Below, piece after piece: positions 1 through 6,039 of a stretch of DNA of 8,888 bases (its first letter is position 1; every line of letters starts with the position of its first letter). A program made the position numbers and the translations under genes. Below the pieces are notes generated by a model that had not been told where the DNA came from, searched no databases, and saw only the letters and a program-made list of their open reading frames with translations. Origin of the DNA: DAOTXK01 sp034430555 (GTDB taxonomy: Bacteria; Chloroflexota; Anaerolineae; Aggregatilineales; Ch27); assembly GCA_034430555.1 (NCBI GenBank), contig DAOUEM010000228.1, positions 1-8,888 of the forward strand, written 5' to 3'.

Positions 1-1895
1 TGGCACGGGTTGGTCGGTGCCGGCGTGGGATAGTCAAACGATTTCGGCATTACGCGTGGGACATTGTGGAAGTTTGACCTAACCAACATATAGAAATCTA
101 CAGGTCTACAAATGCCCATCACATAGAACTCCTCTTCCGCTATTGCCAGTATCTGACTCATCAATCTCTCGATCTCGCCAGGATCGGTTGAAGCTTTGAG
201 CTGGTCGTAGAGCTGCATTTGCTCCCTTACTGGTGCGGGGGGCTCTTCTCCGAGACTGTTATTTTCATACCAATAAACCCACGGTATTGCATAGCGGGAG
301 TCGCTTTCATTGTACGGCATATATATACCTGGACTCATTATGACGTCGATCCCTCCCGGGATGCTGGTAATGACAGCATCGTGCTCATTCGCTCTTGTCA
401 ACTGAGTCAGCGGCCAATTTTCCAATTCTTCAACGGTTACTATGATGCCCAAATCATGCCAGTATGCGGATAACATTTGAGCCGCACTTACATAGACTGG
501 ATCCTCCAACATTGATAGGGTGAACTCAATGCGCTGCCCCGCGGGTGTGAGGCGATATCCCTCAGCGTCCCGGTGATCGTACCCCGCTTCATCCAGGAGT
601 TCATTGGCACGGGCTAAATCGAACTCGGTGTATTGCGTTTCCAGGCGCTCACGATAATAGGGAGACACTCTCAACGGCGCTGGTTGGCGGGGCTGCAGCG
701 GGATTCCAAAGACCTCGTCAACTATCTCTGTGCGGTTGATAGCATAGGACAGGGCAATGCGGACGGTCTTGTTGGAGAAAAAGGCTCTCAAGACCGGATC
801 CTGGTGCACAAGATTGAGTTGAATAGACAGATAATTGGCGCGCGGATTTACTAGGGTGTGCAGATCATAATCTCCCGTTGTCATGTTCGCGGCCCAGTCA
901 TTATAATTAGACTCCTTGATCGAGAGTATTGTATACTGCATGTCGATCTGCCCGTTCATTGCCGCGAGCCGCAATTCCTCCCCCGATGAGTAAAGCGCGA
1001 ACTGTATCCGATCGATATAGGGCAGCTGGTTGAAATCCGTATCGATCTTCCAGTAATACGGGTTTCGTTCCATTATAATGGATGCCGAATCGGAGCGGGC
1101 CCAATCGGTCAGTACCCAGGCATTCAGGGTAGGAATACCAGGATTCGTGCGATGATCAGCCATATCCTTCCATAGTTCCATCCAGTCATCAGCGCCGGAT
1201 TCTGCGATCAATGCGTCGATTCCTTCTGGATTGTAGTCGGGATGAAACTGCTGCAGATAGTGTCTGGGCCTGGAGGTGATGTCATCGGCCCCGATATTTG
1301 CCAGTCGAGTCAGAAATTGACCATACGGTCCGGCGAAGCTGAATGTCACCGTATAATCGTCGATCTTCTCAACGACGACAGGCACACCATTTATCTGATA
1401 GCCACTGCCTATGGAGTCATGCAATTCCTCATTTAGCAGTTCGGCTTCGTACCAGAAGATGATGTCATCTGCTGTGAACGGAACACCATCTGACCATCTC
1501 AGTCCTTCACGAAGATGAAAAGTGAATACGCTGGCATCCTCACTGGCAGCATAAGATTGAGCAATATTCGGGATTATTCGATTCCACTCCGCATCCCATC
1601 TTAACAGGTTCTCATAACCGGCGTTGACTCGTATGCTGGTCTGCAGGTTCGAAAGTGAAGTGAACCCCATACGCCAGGTGCCGCCATACACCCCCACCCG
1701 TTCCAATGGCTGGATCAGCATCGGATTCTGGGGGAGGCGTTCCTCAACGGGGGGAAGCTCACCGGCTGCGACTCGCTCGGCGAGCATGGGGGCTTCGTTG
1801 TAGAAACTCTCTTGGGCCTGCAACGTAGCTGTCGGTGTGGAGACTAACGTTAAGCACAATACAATGGCAACCGTGACGGCTGTTTTCGTATTCAT
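1..1895 (-). CDS. ABC transporter substrate-binding protein, oligopeptide type (SBP_bac_5), 3' end off window
   Basis: This is an exported solute-binding protein expected to deliver a peptide or other small ligand to an ABC importer. The frame is open from ATG 1895 to the left edge, giving 631 visible residues. Residues 1-27 form a Sec signal peptide: basic start (MNTK), hydrophobic core (VAIVLCLTLV), likely cleavage after LQA27. Cys14 is inside the core and not in a lipobox, so a lipoprotein is unlikely. The family signature is clear: YGGTWR (70-75), then HLREGLRWSDG and FTADDI (127-145), RIALSYAINR (about 375-385), and an FDLARANELLDEAG helix (about 420-435). The visible end, NFHNVPRVMPKSFDYPTPAP then TNPC (608-631), resembles the usual C-terminus of this family, so only a few residues are probably missing. 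An AGGAG 7 nt upstream supports the start. No permease or ATPase is visible; they may lie beyond the left edge. The ligand cannot be inferred. Confidence 0.95.
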   Translation of the reverse strand, partial: MNTKTAVTVAIVLCLTLVSTPTATLQAQESFYNEAPMLAERVAAGELPPVEERLPQNPMLIQPLERVGVYGGTWRMGFTSLSNLQTSIRVNAGYENLLRWDAEWNRIIPNIAQSYAASEDASVFTFHLREGLRWSDGVPFTADDIIFWYEAELLNEELHDSIGSGYQINGVPVVVEKIDDYTVTFSFAGPYGQFLTRLANIGADDITSRPRHYLQQFHPDYNPEGIDALIAESGADDWMELWKDMADHRTNPGIPTLNAWVLTDWARSDSASIIMERNPYYWKIDTDFNQLPYIDRIQFALYSSGEELRLAAMNGQIDMQYTILSIKESNYNDWAANMTTGDYDLHTLVNPRANYLSIQLNLVHQDPVLRAFFSNKTVRIALSYAINRTEIVDEVFGIPLQPRQPAPLRVSPYYRERLETQYTEFDLARANELLDEAGYDHRDAEGYRLTPAGQRIEFTLSMLEDPVYVSAAQMLSAYWHDLGIIVTVEELENWPLTQLTRANEHDAVITSIPGGIDVIMSPGIYMPYNESDSRYAIPWVYWYENNSLGEEPPAPVREQMQLYDQLKASTDPGEIERLMSQILAIAEEEFYVMGICRPVDFYMLVRSNFHNVPRVMPKSFDYPTPAPTNPC

Positions 1896-1902
1896 GGTGT
1901 TA

Positions 1903-1907
1903 CTCCT
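1903..1907 (-). promoter_or_regulatory. Shine-Dalgarno of the substrate-binding protein gene
   Basis: On the minus strand AGGAG (inside GAGAGGAGT) lies 7 nt before ATG 1895. The spacing is canonical and fixes the start of the binding protein, in agreement with the signal peptide that follows. Confidence 0.8.
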
Positions 1908-1945
1908 CTCGCTCAGGGTCGTGGTCTCCAACATCTCGATAATTA

Positions 1946-2051
1946 GACTCTATCGGGAATAATCTTGACCCCTATATGTGGCGGCAAAATGGTCCAAACA
2001 AAGGCGTTTTATACCCCATATATGGGGGTGATTCCTATTGCCGATAAAGTC
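1946..2051. repeat. Imperfect inverted repeat in the leader of the substrate-binding protein gene
   Basis: The left arm, read on the plus strand from 1946, begins GACTCTATCGGGAATA. It continues after a short unmatched stretch with ACCCC (1968-1972) and TATATG (1973-1978). The right arm, read on the minus strand from 2051, begins GACTTTATCGGCAATA and continues with ACCCC and then TATATG. As RNA the arms could pair over 11 consecutive positions (one G-U), then 4 more after one mismatch, then 5 (ACCCC/GGGGU), then 6 (UAUAUG/CAUAUA). About 35 nt separate the arms. Similarity weakly extends outward (TATAAT opposite GATAAT). This could be a leader structure, a large operator, or a small MITE-like insertion. 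No clear target-site duplication is seen. Confidence 0.6.
2014..2027. repeat. Perfect 14-bp palindrome CCCCATATATGGGG
   Basis: CCCCATATATGGGG is its own reverse complement. It sits about 20-30 nt downstream of the predicted start of the binding-protein transcript. It is nested in the right arm of the larger inverted repeat, and a degenerate partner (CCCCTATATGTGG, from 1969) lies in the other arm. It could be a dimeric-repressor operator or a short RNA hairpin. Confidence 0.6.
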
Positions 2052-2052
2052 T

Positions 2053-2058
2053 ATTATA
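2053..2058 (-). promoter_or_regulatory. Putative -10 box for the substrate-binding protein gene
   Basis: The minus strand reads TATAAT exactly, about 160 nt upstream of the binding-protein ATG and about 30 nt past the stop of the receiver gene. Transcription would start near 2045. The -35 region is weak: at 17 bp spacing it reads CAGGCG, and a TTTTTCAGG stretch lies slightly further up. An activator or a non-standard sigma factor could therefore be involved, or the match could be chance. The box abuts the outer end of the inverted repeat at 1946-2051. Confidence 0.45.
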
Positions 2059-2086
2059 CTTATTCTCGTAAATCACGCCTGAAAAA

Positions 2087-2413
2087 CTACTCGTCCCGTT
2101 TGGGCACAAAGGCGCTCGCCCCGGCGGCCATGGCGTCGGCGCGATAGGCTTCTTCTTCCGGGATGGTCAAGATCATGATGTATACGCCTGGGGTGCTGGC
2201 TTTGATGCGCCGCGTGGCTTCGCTGCCGCTCATTCCCGGCAGCGCGATGTCCATAATGATGACGTCCGGCAACTGGTCGCGAGCAAGCTCAACAGCCGCT
2301 TCACCGCTGGCTGCCTGGATGATTCGAGGCTGGGAACACTCCGTCTGTAACCCTGCGCACTGGGCTGTGCGCACGGCGTCGTGATCCTCGACGATCAAAA
2401 TGGTCCCTGGCAA
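2087..2413 (-). CDS. Truncated receiver-only response regulator (NarL/FixJ-type receiver, no output domain)
   Basis: This is a phosphoacceptor receiver domain of a two-component system, probably once the partner of the kinases upstream. I chose TTG 2413 as the start: it follows AAGGAGG by 6 nt and begins the protein directly at strand beta-1 (PGTILIVEDHD). The upstream in-frame ATG 2476 would add 21 residues with no domain and no ribosome site. From TTG the protein has 108 residues. Visible receiver residues are the acidic pocket E9/D10 with D12, phosphoacceptor D55 in DVIIMDIALPGMSG, T83 (ILTI) and K105 (FVPK). A TAG comes 3 residues after K105, so helix alpha-5, which completes the normal roughly 120-residue fold, and the LuxR-type HTH usual for this subfamily are both missing. 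The remaining motifs are intact, so it is either a recent truncation or an unusually short receiver. A detached HTH tail lies upstream at 2661-2774. Confidence 0.8.
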   Translation of the reverse strand: MPGTILIVEDHDAVRTAQCAGLQTECSQPRIIQAASGEAAVELARDQLPDVIIMDIALPGMSGSEATRRIKASTPGVYIMILTIPEEEAYRADAMAAGASAFVPKRDE

Positions 2414-2419
2414 AAGACT

Positions 2420-2426
2420 CCTCCTT
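2420..2426 (-). promoter_or_regulatory. Strong Shine-Dalgarno that decides a TTG start
   Basis: On the minus strand AAGGAGG lies 6 nt before TTG 2413. It is the best ribosome-binding site in the window and moves the receiver start 63 nt downstream of the longest-ORF ATG at 2476, which has no comparable site (CTCTGGCAAG precedes it). Confidence 0.75.
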
Positions 2427-2660
2427 GCCAAAAACGTGGTTGGGTCTGCGGGTCGCTGGTTGCTCGCTATCTTCATCTTGCCAGAGATTGCGCTGTTTGT
2501 CTGTCAGGAGAGTTTGACACTTGGTGTAGGGAATCTTTGACTCTGGTTATCAGTGCGCGGGAAAAAGACGGGTAGACGATGTGAACCACCGGGCTGAGGG
2601 GCCACCCGAGTTTATCCGCGGCGACACGTCGACCAATGCTGTGCTACGGGGGAAACCGAC
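2427..2660. other. Non-coding gap between HTH remnant and receiver gene
   Basis: No convincing coding frame is seen on either strand; the short plus-strand ORFs here match no family I know. It holds the direct repeat at 2513-2546. Downstream of the remnant's stop I see no stable hairpin with a T-tract, so no intrinsic terminator can be called. If the receiver gene is not read through from the kinase operon, its promoter should lie here, but no good -10/-35 pair is visible on the minus strand. Confidence 0.5.
2513..2546. repeat. Imperfect direct repeat, possible regulator site
   Basis: On the plus strand TTTGACACTTGG (2513-2524) and TTTGACTCTGG (2536-2546) start 23 bp apart, about two helical turns. 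On the coding strand they read CCAGAGTCAAA and CCAAGTGTCAAA. They lie about 100-130 bp upstream of the receiver start. The spacing would suit tandem binding by one protein, but two short imperfect copies can arise by chance. Confidence 0.35.
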
Positions 2661-2774
2661 CTATTCCAGCGGGGTCAACCCGTGCTGGATGGTGAGCTTG
2701 ACGAGGGCGGTAAGATCATCCATGCCAAGCTTCTCCATCAGGCGGCTGCGGTACGTTTCGACGATCTTGGGGGA
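2661..2774 (-). pseudogene. Remnant of a NarL/LuxR-family response regulator: C-terminal end of the HTH domain
   Basis: The frame reads SPKIVETYRSRLMEKLG, then MDDLTALVKLTIQHGLTPLE, then TAG. This is the recognition helix (SPK-VETYRSRLMEKLG) and final helix of a LuxR/NarL-type DNA-binding domain, ending as full-length members usually do. Upstream in the same frame the sequence stops looking like HTH. At the T4C5 run (2769-2777) a one-base insertion would join it to another open frame reading HPQERAQDMIDF, but even that is too short to supply the missing first half of the HTH, and that frame hits a TAG at 2890-2888 with no ATG or GTG. No receiver domain is attached. It lies between the haem kinase (stop 2914) and the receiver-only gene, which lacks exactly this kind of domain. 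Its conservation suggests recent loss or a rearrangement. Confidence 0.75.
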
Positions 2775-2913
2775 AAATCGATCATATCCTGGGCACGTTC
2801 CTGCGGGTGGTTCAAGATGACGGGACGGGCGAAGCGATCCGCGCTGCTGGATGTGTACGAAGAGTGGCGCCACCGGCTGCGGTCAGGCTAGACCGGCTTT
2901 GCCGCACCAACGG
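2775..2913 (-). other. Spacer of uncertain origin between haem kinase and HTH remnant
   Basis: This 139-bp stretch follows the TGA of the kinase. One minus-strand frame is open from after TAG 2890 and contains RPVILNHPQERAQDMIDF, which I cannot assign. It may be a degraded first helix of the lost HTH (compare the usual PRERE motif) with an internal deletion, but the resemblance is weak. A plus-strand frame ending at 2891 (ALLDVYEEWRHRL) is also unrecognised. No terminator is visible after the kinase stop. Confidence 0.35.
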
Positions 2914-5900
2914 TCAATCCTCTTGGTCTTCGGAGTAGCTCTCTGGTTCGTTTGCCAACGGCAGCAGCACCCTGAACGTGCTGCCGGCATTCAGTTGGCT
3001 CATGACCTCAATCTGCCCGGCGTGCAGCTCAATAATCCGCCTGGCGATGGCTAGCCCTAGACCCGCGTGGCGGCCTGTGCGAGCCGTATCGGCGCGATAA
3101 AAACGCTCAAAGATCAAGGGCAAAGCCTCTTCGCTGATACCGGTGCCCGTATCACTGACCTCGATGATCGCGTGGTGGCTGTCCGCAGAGGTGCGCAGTG
3201 TTACCATGCCATTCGCTGGAGTGAACTGGATGGCATTCTTGACGAGATTACCCACGGCGTGTTCCAGTTCATCGGGGGCACCGGATACAATGGGCGATTC
3301 TTCCATGGTCTCTAACCTGAGCACCACTTCCTTCTTGGCAGCATAGGATTGGAATGCTTCGGCCACGTTGGCAACAACCGAACTAATCGCCGTGGCGGTT
3401 GCCGGTAGACTTGAGACACCGTCTAGTTCTGTCATCGTGAGCATCGCGTCAACCAGGTCGGAGATGTACATCGTTTGTTCCTTCAATTGCGCGATTCGTC
3501 CAGGGGACTGCAGCCGTTGTCGCACAGCCATCTGTTCGATGAGTGCCAACCCGGAGTGAATAACTGTCAGCGGAGTGCGAAATTCGTGAGAGACATCTTC
3601 GACAAAGCTTCGTAGAATGCGGGACTTTTCTTGTTCCAGAGCCAGTCTGGCTTTATGCTCTTCAATCTGTTTTCGTGCGGTTATATCGGTATAGCTGATG
3701 GCGACCTGTCCCTGATGAGGGGAGAAGACCCCGACATCATAGTGTTTGGACAAGGAGACCGAATAGAATTCGAGCTGTTCGGGTTGTCGAGTTGCTTCTG
3801 TGCGAACCATCGCGTCGAACAACGGGGTGTCCTTAGTGTCCGGGAACACGTGCGTCAAACGCTGGCCTAAGACATCTTGCGAGGGTAAGTTGACGGAGTC
3901 TGCAAATGCTCTGTTGATTTGCAGGAGAACAAAATCAGTTGGCGTGGCCTGCTCATCAACAACAGCTTCACAGAGCAGCAGGGCATTAATGGATTGATCG
4001 AAGAGGGTGTGATACTGTTCTTCACTTTGGCGCAGCGCCTCCTCGGCCTGCATACGTTCGACCAATTCTTGTTCCACCCTGGAAAACAATCGGGTATTCT
4101 CAATAGCAACCGTAGCCAGCCGAGCAAACTGAGTCAGGATCTCGATCTCCTCTGTCCCAAAGGTGGATTCCGTCGCGGTATCATGGGCCAGGCCCAGTAC
4201 TCCCAAGACCCGCGAATTCAACAGCAACGGTACACCAATGATGGAATAAATCAGGTTATTTGCGAATCCATCTATCCGTCCTGGCCAGTTGTCATAGTCA
4301 TTCACCACCAACGGCTGGCCGGTTTGCCAAACGATTCCGGTCAGTCCTTGGCCCGGCTGCACTGCAAATTTGAGGGATTCGGCCAGAGCACCTAACCCAA
4401 CCTGTGGTATGAGCTGGTTAGTATCCGGCTCAATCAAATAGAGCAGGCCAGCCGAGGTTCCCATCAGATGTCCCGCGCGTCGGACAATGTTTTCCAGCAA
4501 ATGATCTAAATTAAGTTGAGTGATCAGATCGAGCGAGGTCTCCTGTAAAGATAGTAGGTATTGATGTTGCCGGCGCAGCGCCTCCTCCATCCGCTTGCGC
4601 TCCGTGATATCACGCATGATGCTACCCAGCCTTCGATCATGCTGCGTATTGATAGGGAAAGAAACCGACTGAACAACTCGCTGTGTATTGTCGAGGTGCC
4701 TGATAGTCATTTCCGTCAGTTTTCCCAGCCAGGGTGCCGTTTCACCTGCAAGTACCTGGCGGATCATAGCTTCTAGTGCTTTGGTAAGCTGCTCGACAGT
4801 AGAGAAATTATTGTCATCGAAATACCAGGATTGAGCTATCCAGAGCGGCTGGCCTAATGCCTGCTCACGACTGGTTCCAGTGATGCGTGTCTGGGCAGGA
4901 TTCCATTCCACAATGATGCCGTCACTATTTGTCAAGACGATAGCATCACCCGATTGATTAATGAACGCTCGGAATATCTCTTCGCTCTCTCGCAGTGCCT
5001 CCTCCGCCTGCTTGCGCGCGATGATGTCCTCTTGGAGTTGCTGGTTGGTGTGTGTAAGCGAGAGTGTGCGTTCCTGGATGCGATCCTCCAATCGTTCCTT
5101 CTCTTGGCGTAAGGCAGCCGACATTGAATTAAAGGCGCCGGTTAATTCAGCAAGTTCTTTGCCAAAGGGTAAGACGATTTGCTCACCGATAGACACATCA
5201 CCGGCTGCGATCTGTCGCGCTTTATCGCGCAAATGTCCAAGCGGTCTGAGAACAAACCGTGTGTACACGACCCCCTGGATGACAAACAAGCCGAACAAAA
5301 AAAACAACATCATGCCCGATAATCGCCAGGTTACTTGATCAACCGAGGCATAAGCCTCTGACAAAGGAATACGAATCGAGATGGCTGAAATGACCTCGTC
5401 GACCTCGCGCTGGAAGCTGCGTTCAGGACCGTAAAGATCGATCAGCTCGCCGGGAGCGTTTTCGGGCGTGCTGTGGCAGCGTAGACATGCCGATTCCAGC
5501 ACCTCACCACGGCGGATCGTCACAAAATAGGGATTTCCGGCGAGCAGACGCTCCAGTGATTGGTCGACCAAGCTGGGATCTGAGTTAAGTGCTGCTATAA
5601 ATTCGCGTTCGAAGGCATCGGCCTCATTCTCCGGACTCCGAGCGTTGATGGCGGCTTCTTTATAATAATAATCTTCGCCACTTAAAGTCCGGTAATAACG
5701 ATCAATCTCTCGCACTGCATAGGTCGAAGACATCCAGGTCGGGTCGAAATAACCGGGTGGGATGTAAGGATCGGTTAGCTCAAACACCGCCGGCTTGAGA
5801 TCATGAGAGAAGTAGGTATGCGTGGCCAGGTTATGGTCAAGGATGATGCGAGTCTGAGACTCGGCTTCCTCCAGCGCATGCTGCCGCATGGCAGAGCGCA

Positions 5901-6030
5901 CATAGACCACCGCCAGTACGGCAATGACGAGGAAAACGCAACTGATACCCAAATTAAGCACCAATGTGAGTCTAGCGGTGCTTGGTTTAGGGTTCACAGT
6001 AGTCATGTCTGAGGTGTTTTTGTTTTCCAT
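2914..6030 (-). CDS. Membrane-bound sensor histidine kinase with periplasmic c-type haem (Tll0287-like) domain
   Basis: A predicted redox- or gas-sensing kinase of 1038 residues from ATG 6030. Order: TM1 (about 21-45); periplasmic Tll0287-like/DUF3365-type sensor (about 50-230) with CLRCH at 182-186, the CXXCH motif for covalent haem c; TM2 (about 236-256); HAMP (about 258-315); coiled coil; PAS (about 350-478); GAF (about 495-650); PAS (about 668-788); HisKA with SHEFRTPL, phospho-His H815; HATPase with N932 (KNAIQFTP), DTGTG 960-964, FERF 974-977 and GLGLA 990-994. All catalytic motifs are present. In the sensor, H66, H71 and H76 are candidate distal haem ligands; the only other Cys before 182 is C31 in TM1. 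The in-frame ATG at 6216 would add 62 residues lying wholly inside the upstream gene's HATPase region, so I reject it. ATG 6030 follows GAGGGG and lies 7 nt past the upstream kinase stop, indicating one operon and likely coupled translation. The signal and the cognate regulator are not determined. Confidence 0.93.
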   Translation of the reverse strand: MENKNTSDMTTVNPKPSTARLTLVLNLGISCVFLVIAVLAVVYVRSAMRQHALEEAESQTRIILDHNLATHTYFSHDLKPAVFELTDPYIPPGYFDPTWMSSTYAVREIDRYYRTLSGEDYYYKEAAINARSPENEADAFEREFIAALNSDPSLVDQSLERLLAGNPYFVTIRRGEVLESACLRCHSTPENAPGELIDLYGPERSFQREVDEVISAISIRIPLSEAYASVDQVTWRLSGMMLFFLFGLFVIQGVVYTRFVLRPLGHLRDKARQIAAGDVSIGEQIVLPFGKELAELTGAFNSMSAALRQEKERLEDRIQERTLSLTHTNQQLQEDIIARKQAEEALRESEEIFRAFINQSGDAIVLTNSDGIIVEWNPAQTRITGTSREQALGQPLWIAQSWYFDDNNFSTVEQLTKALEAMIRQVLAGETAPWLGKLTEMTIRHLDNTQRVVQSVSFPINTQHDRRLGSIMRDITERKRMEEALRRQHQYLLSLQETSLDLITQLNLDHLLENIVRRAGHLMGTSAGLLYLIEPDTNQLIPQVGLGALAESLKFAVQPGQGLTGIVWQTGQPLVVNDYDNWPGRIDGFANNLIYSIIGVPLLLNSRVLGVLGLAHDTATESTFGTEEIEILTQFARLATVAIENTRLFSRVEQELVERMQAEEALRQSEEQYHTLFDQSINALLLCEAVVDEQATPTDFVLLQINRAFADSVNLPSQDVLGQRLTHVFPDTKDTPLFDAMVRTEATRQPEQLEFYSVSLSKHYDVGVFSPHQGQVAISYTDITARKQIEEHKARLALEQEKSRILRSFVEDVSHEFRTPLTVIHSGLALIEQMAVRQRLQSPGRIAQLKEQTMYISDLVDAMLTMTELDGVSSLPATATAISSVVANVAEAFQSYAAKKEVVLRLETMEESPIVSGAPDELEHAVGNLVKNAIQFTPANGMVTLRTSADSHHAIIEVSDTGTGISEEALPLIFERFYRADTARTGRHAGLGLAIARRIIELHAGQIEVMSQLNAGSTFRVLLPLANEPESYSEDQED

Positions 6031-6033
6031 AAG

Positions 6034-6039
6034 CCCCTC
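6034..6039 (-). promoter_or_regulatory. Shine-Dalgarno overlapping the stop codon of the upstream kinase
   Basis: On the minus strand GAGGGG overlaps the TGA (6040-6038) of the upstream kinase and ends 3 nt before ATG 6030. The spacing is short for a Shine-Dalgarno; a further GAGGA lies about 14 nt upstream of the ATG. The stop-to-start gap of 7 nt suggests that ribosomes finishing the first kinase reinitiate on the second. Confidence 0.5.

Noticed and set aside
907..1104. Minus-strand ORF of 65 codons
   Set aside because: It lies out of frame within the binding-protein gene, whose frame carries clear family motifs throughout.
1851..1856. Cys14 of the binding protein as a lipobox cysteine
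   Set aside because: The preceding residues are IVL rather than a lipobox ending in A, S or G, and the hydrophobic core continues after the Cys. A signal peptidase I site at LQA fits better.
2087..2135. Intrinsic terminator at the end of the receiver gene
   Set aside because: TTTTT follows the TAG on the minus strand, but the only nearby stems (CCC/GGG, GGCG/CGCC) are short and poorly placed.
2514..2550. TTGACA at 2514-2519 as a plus-strand promoter
   Set aside because: No -10 box follows at 16-18 bp (TTGACT), and no plus-strand gene lies downstream. The TTGACA is part of the direct repeat.
3919..4395. Plus-strand ORF of 158 codons
   Set aside because: It is antisense to the GAF/PAS part of the haem kinase, which is plainly the coding strand.
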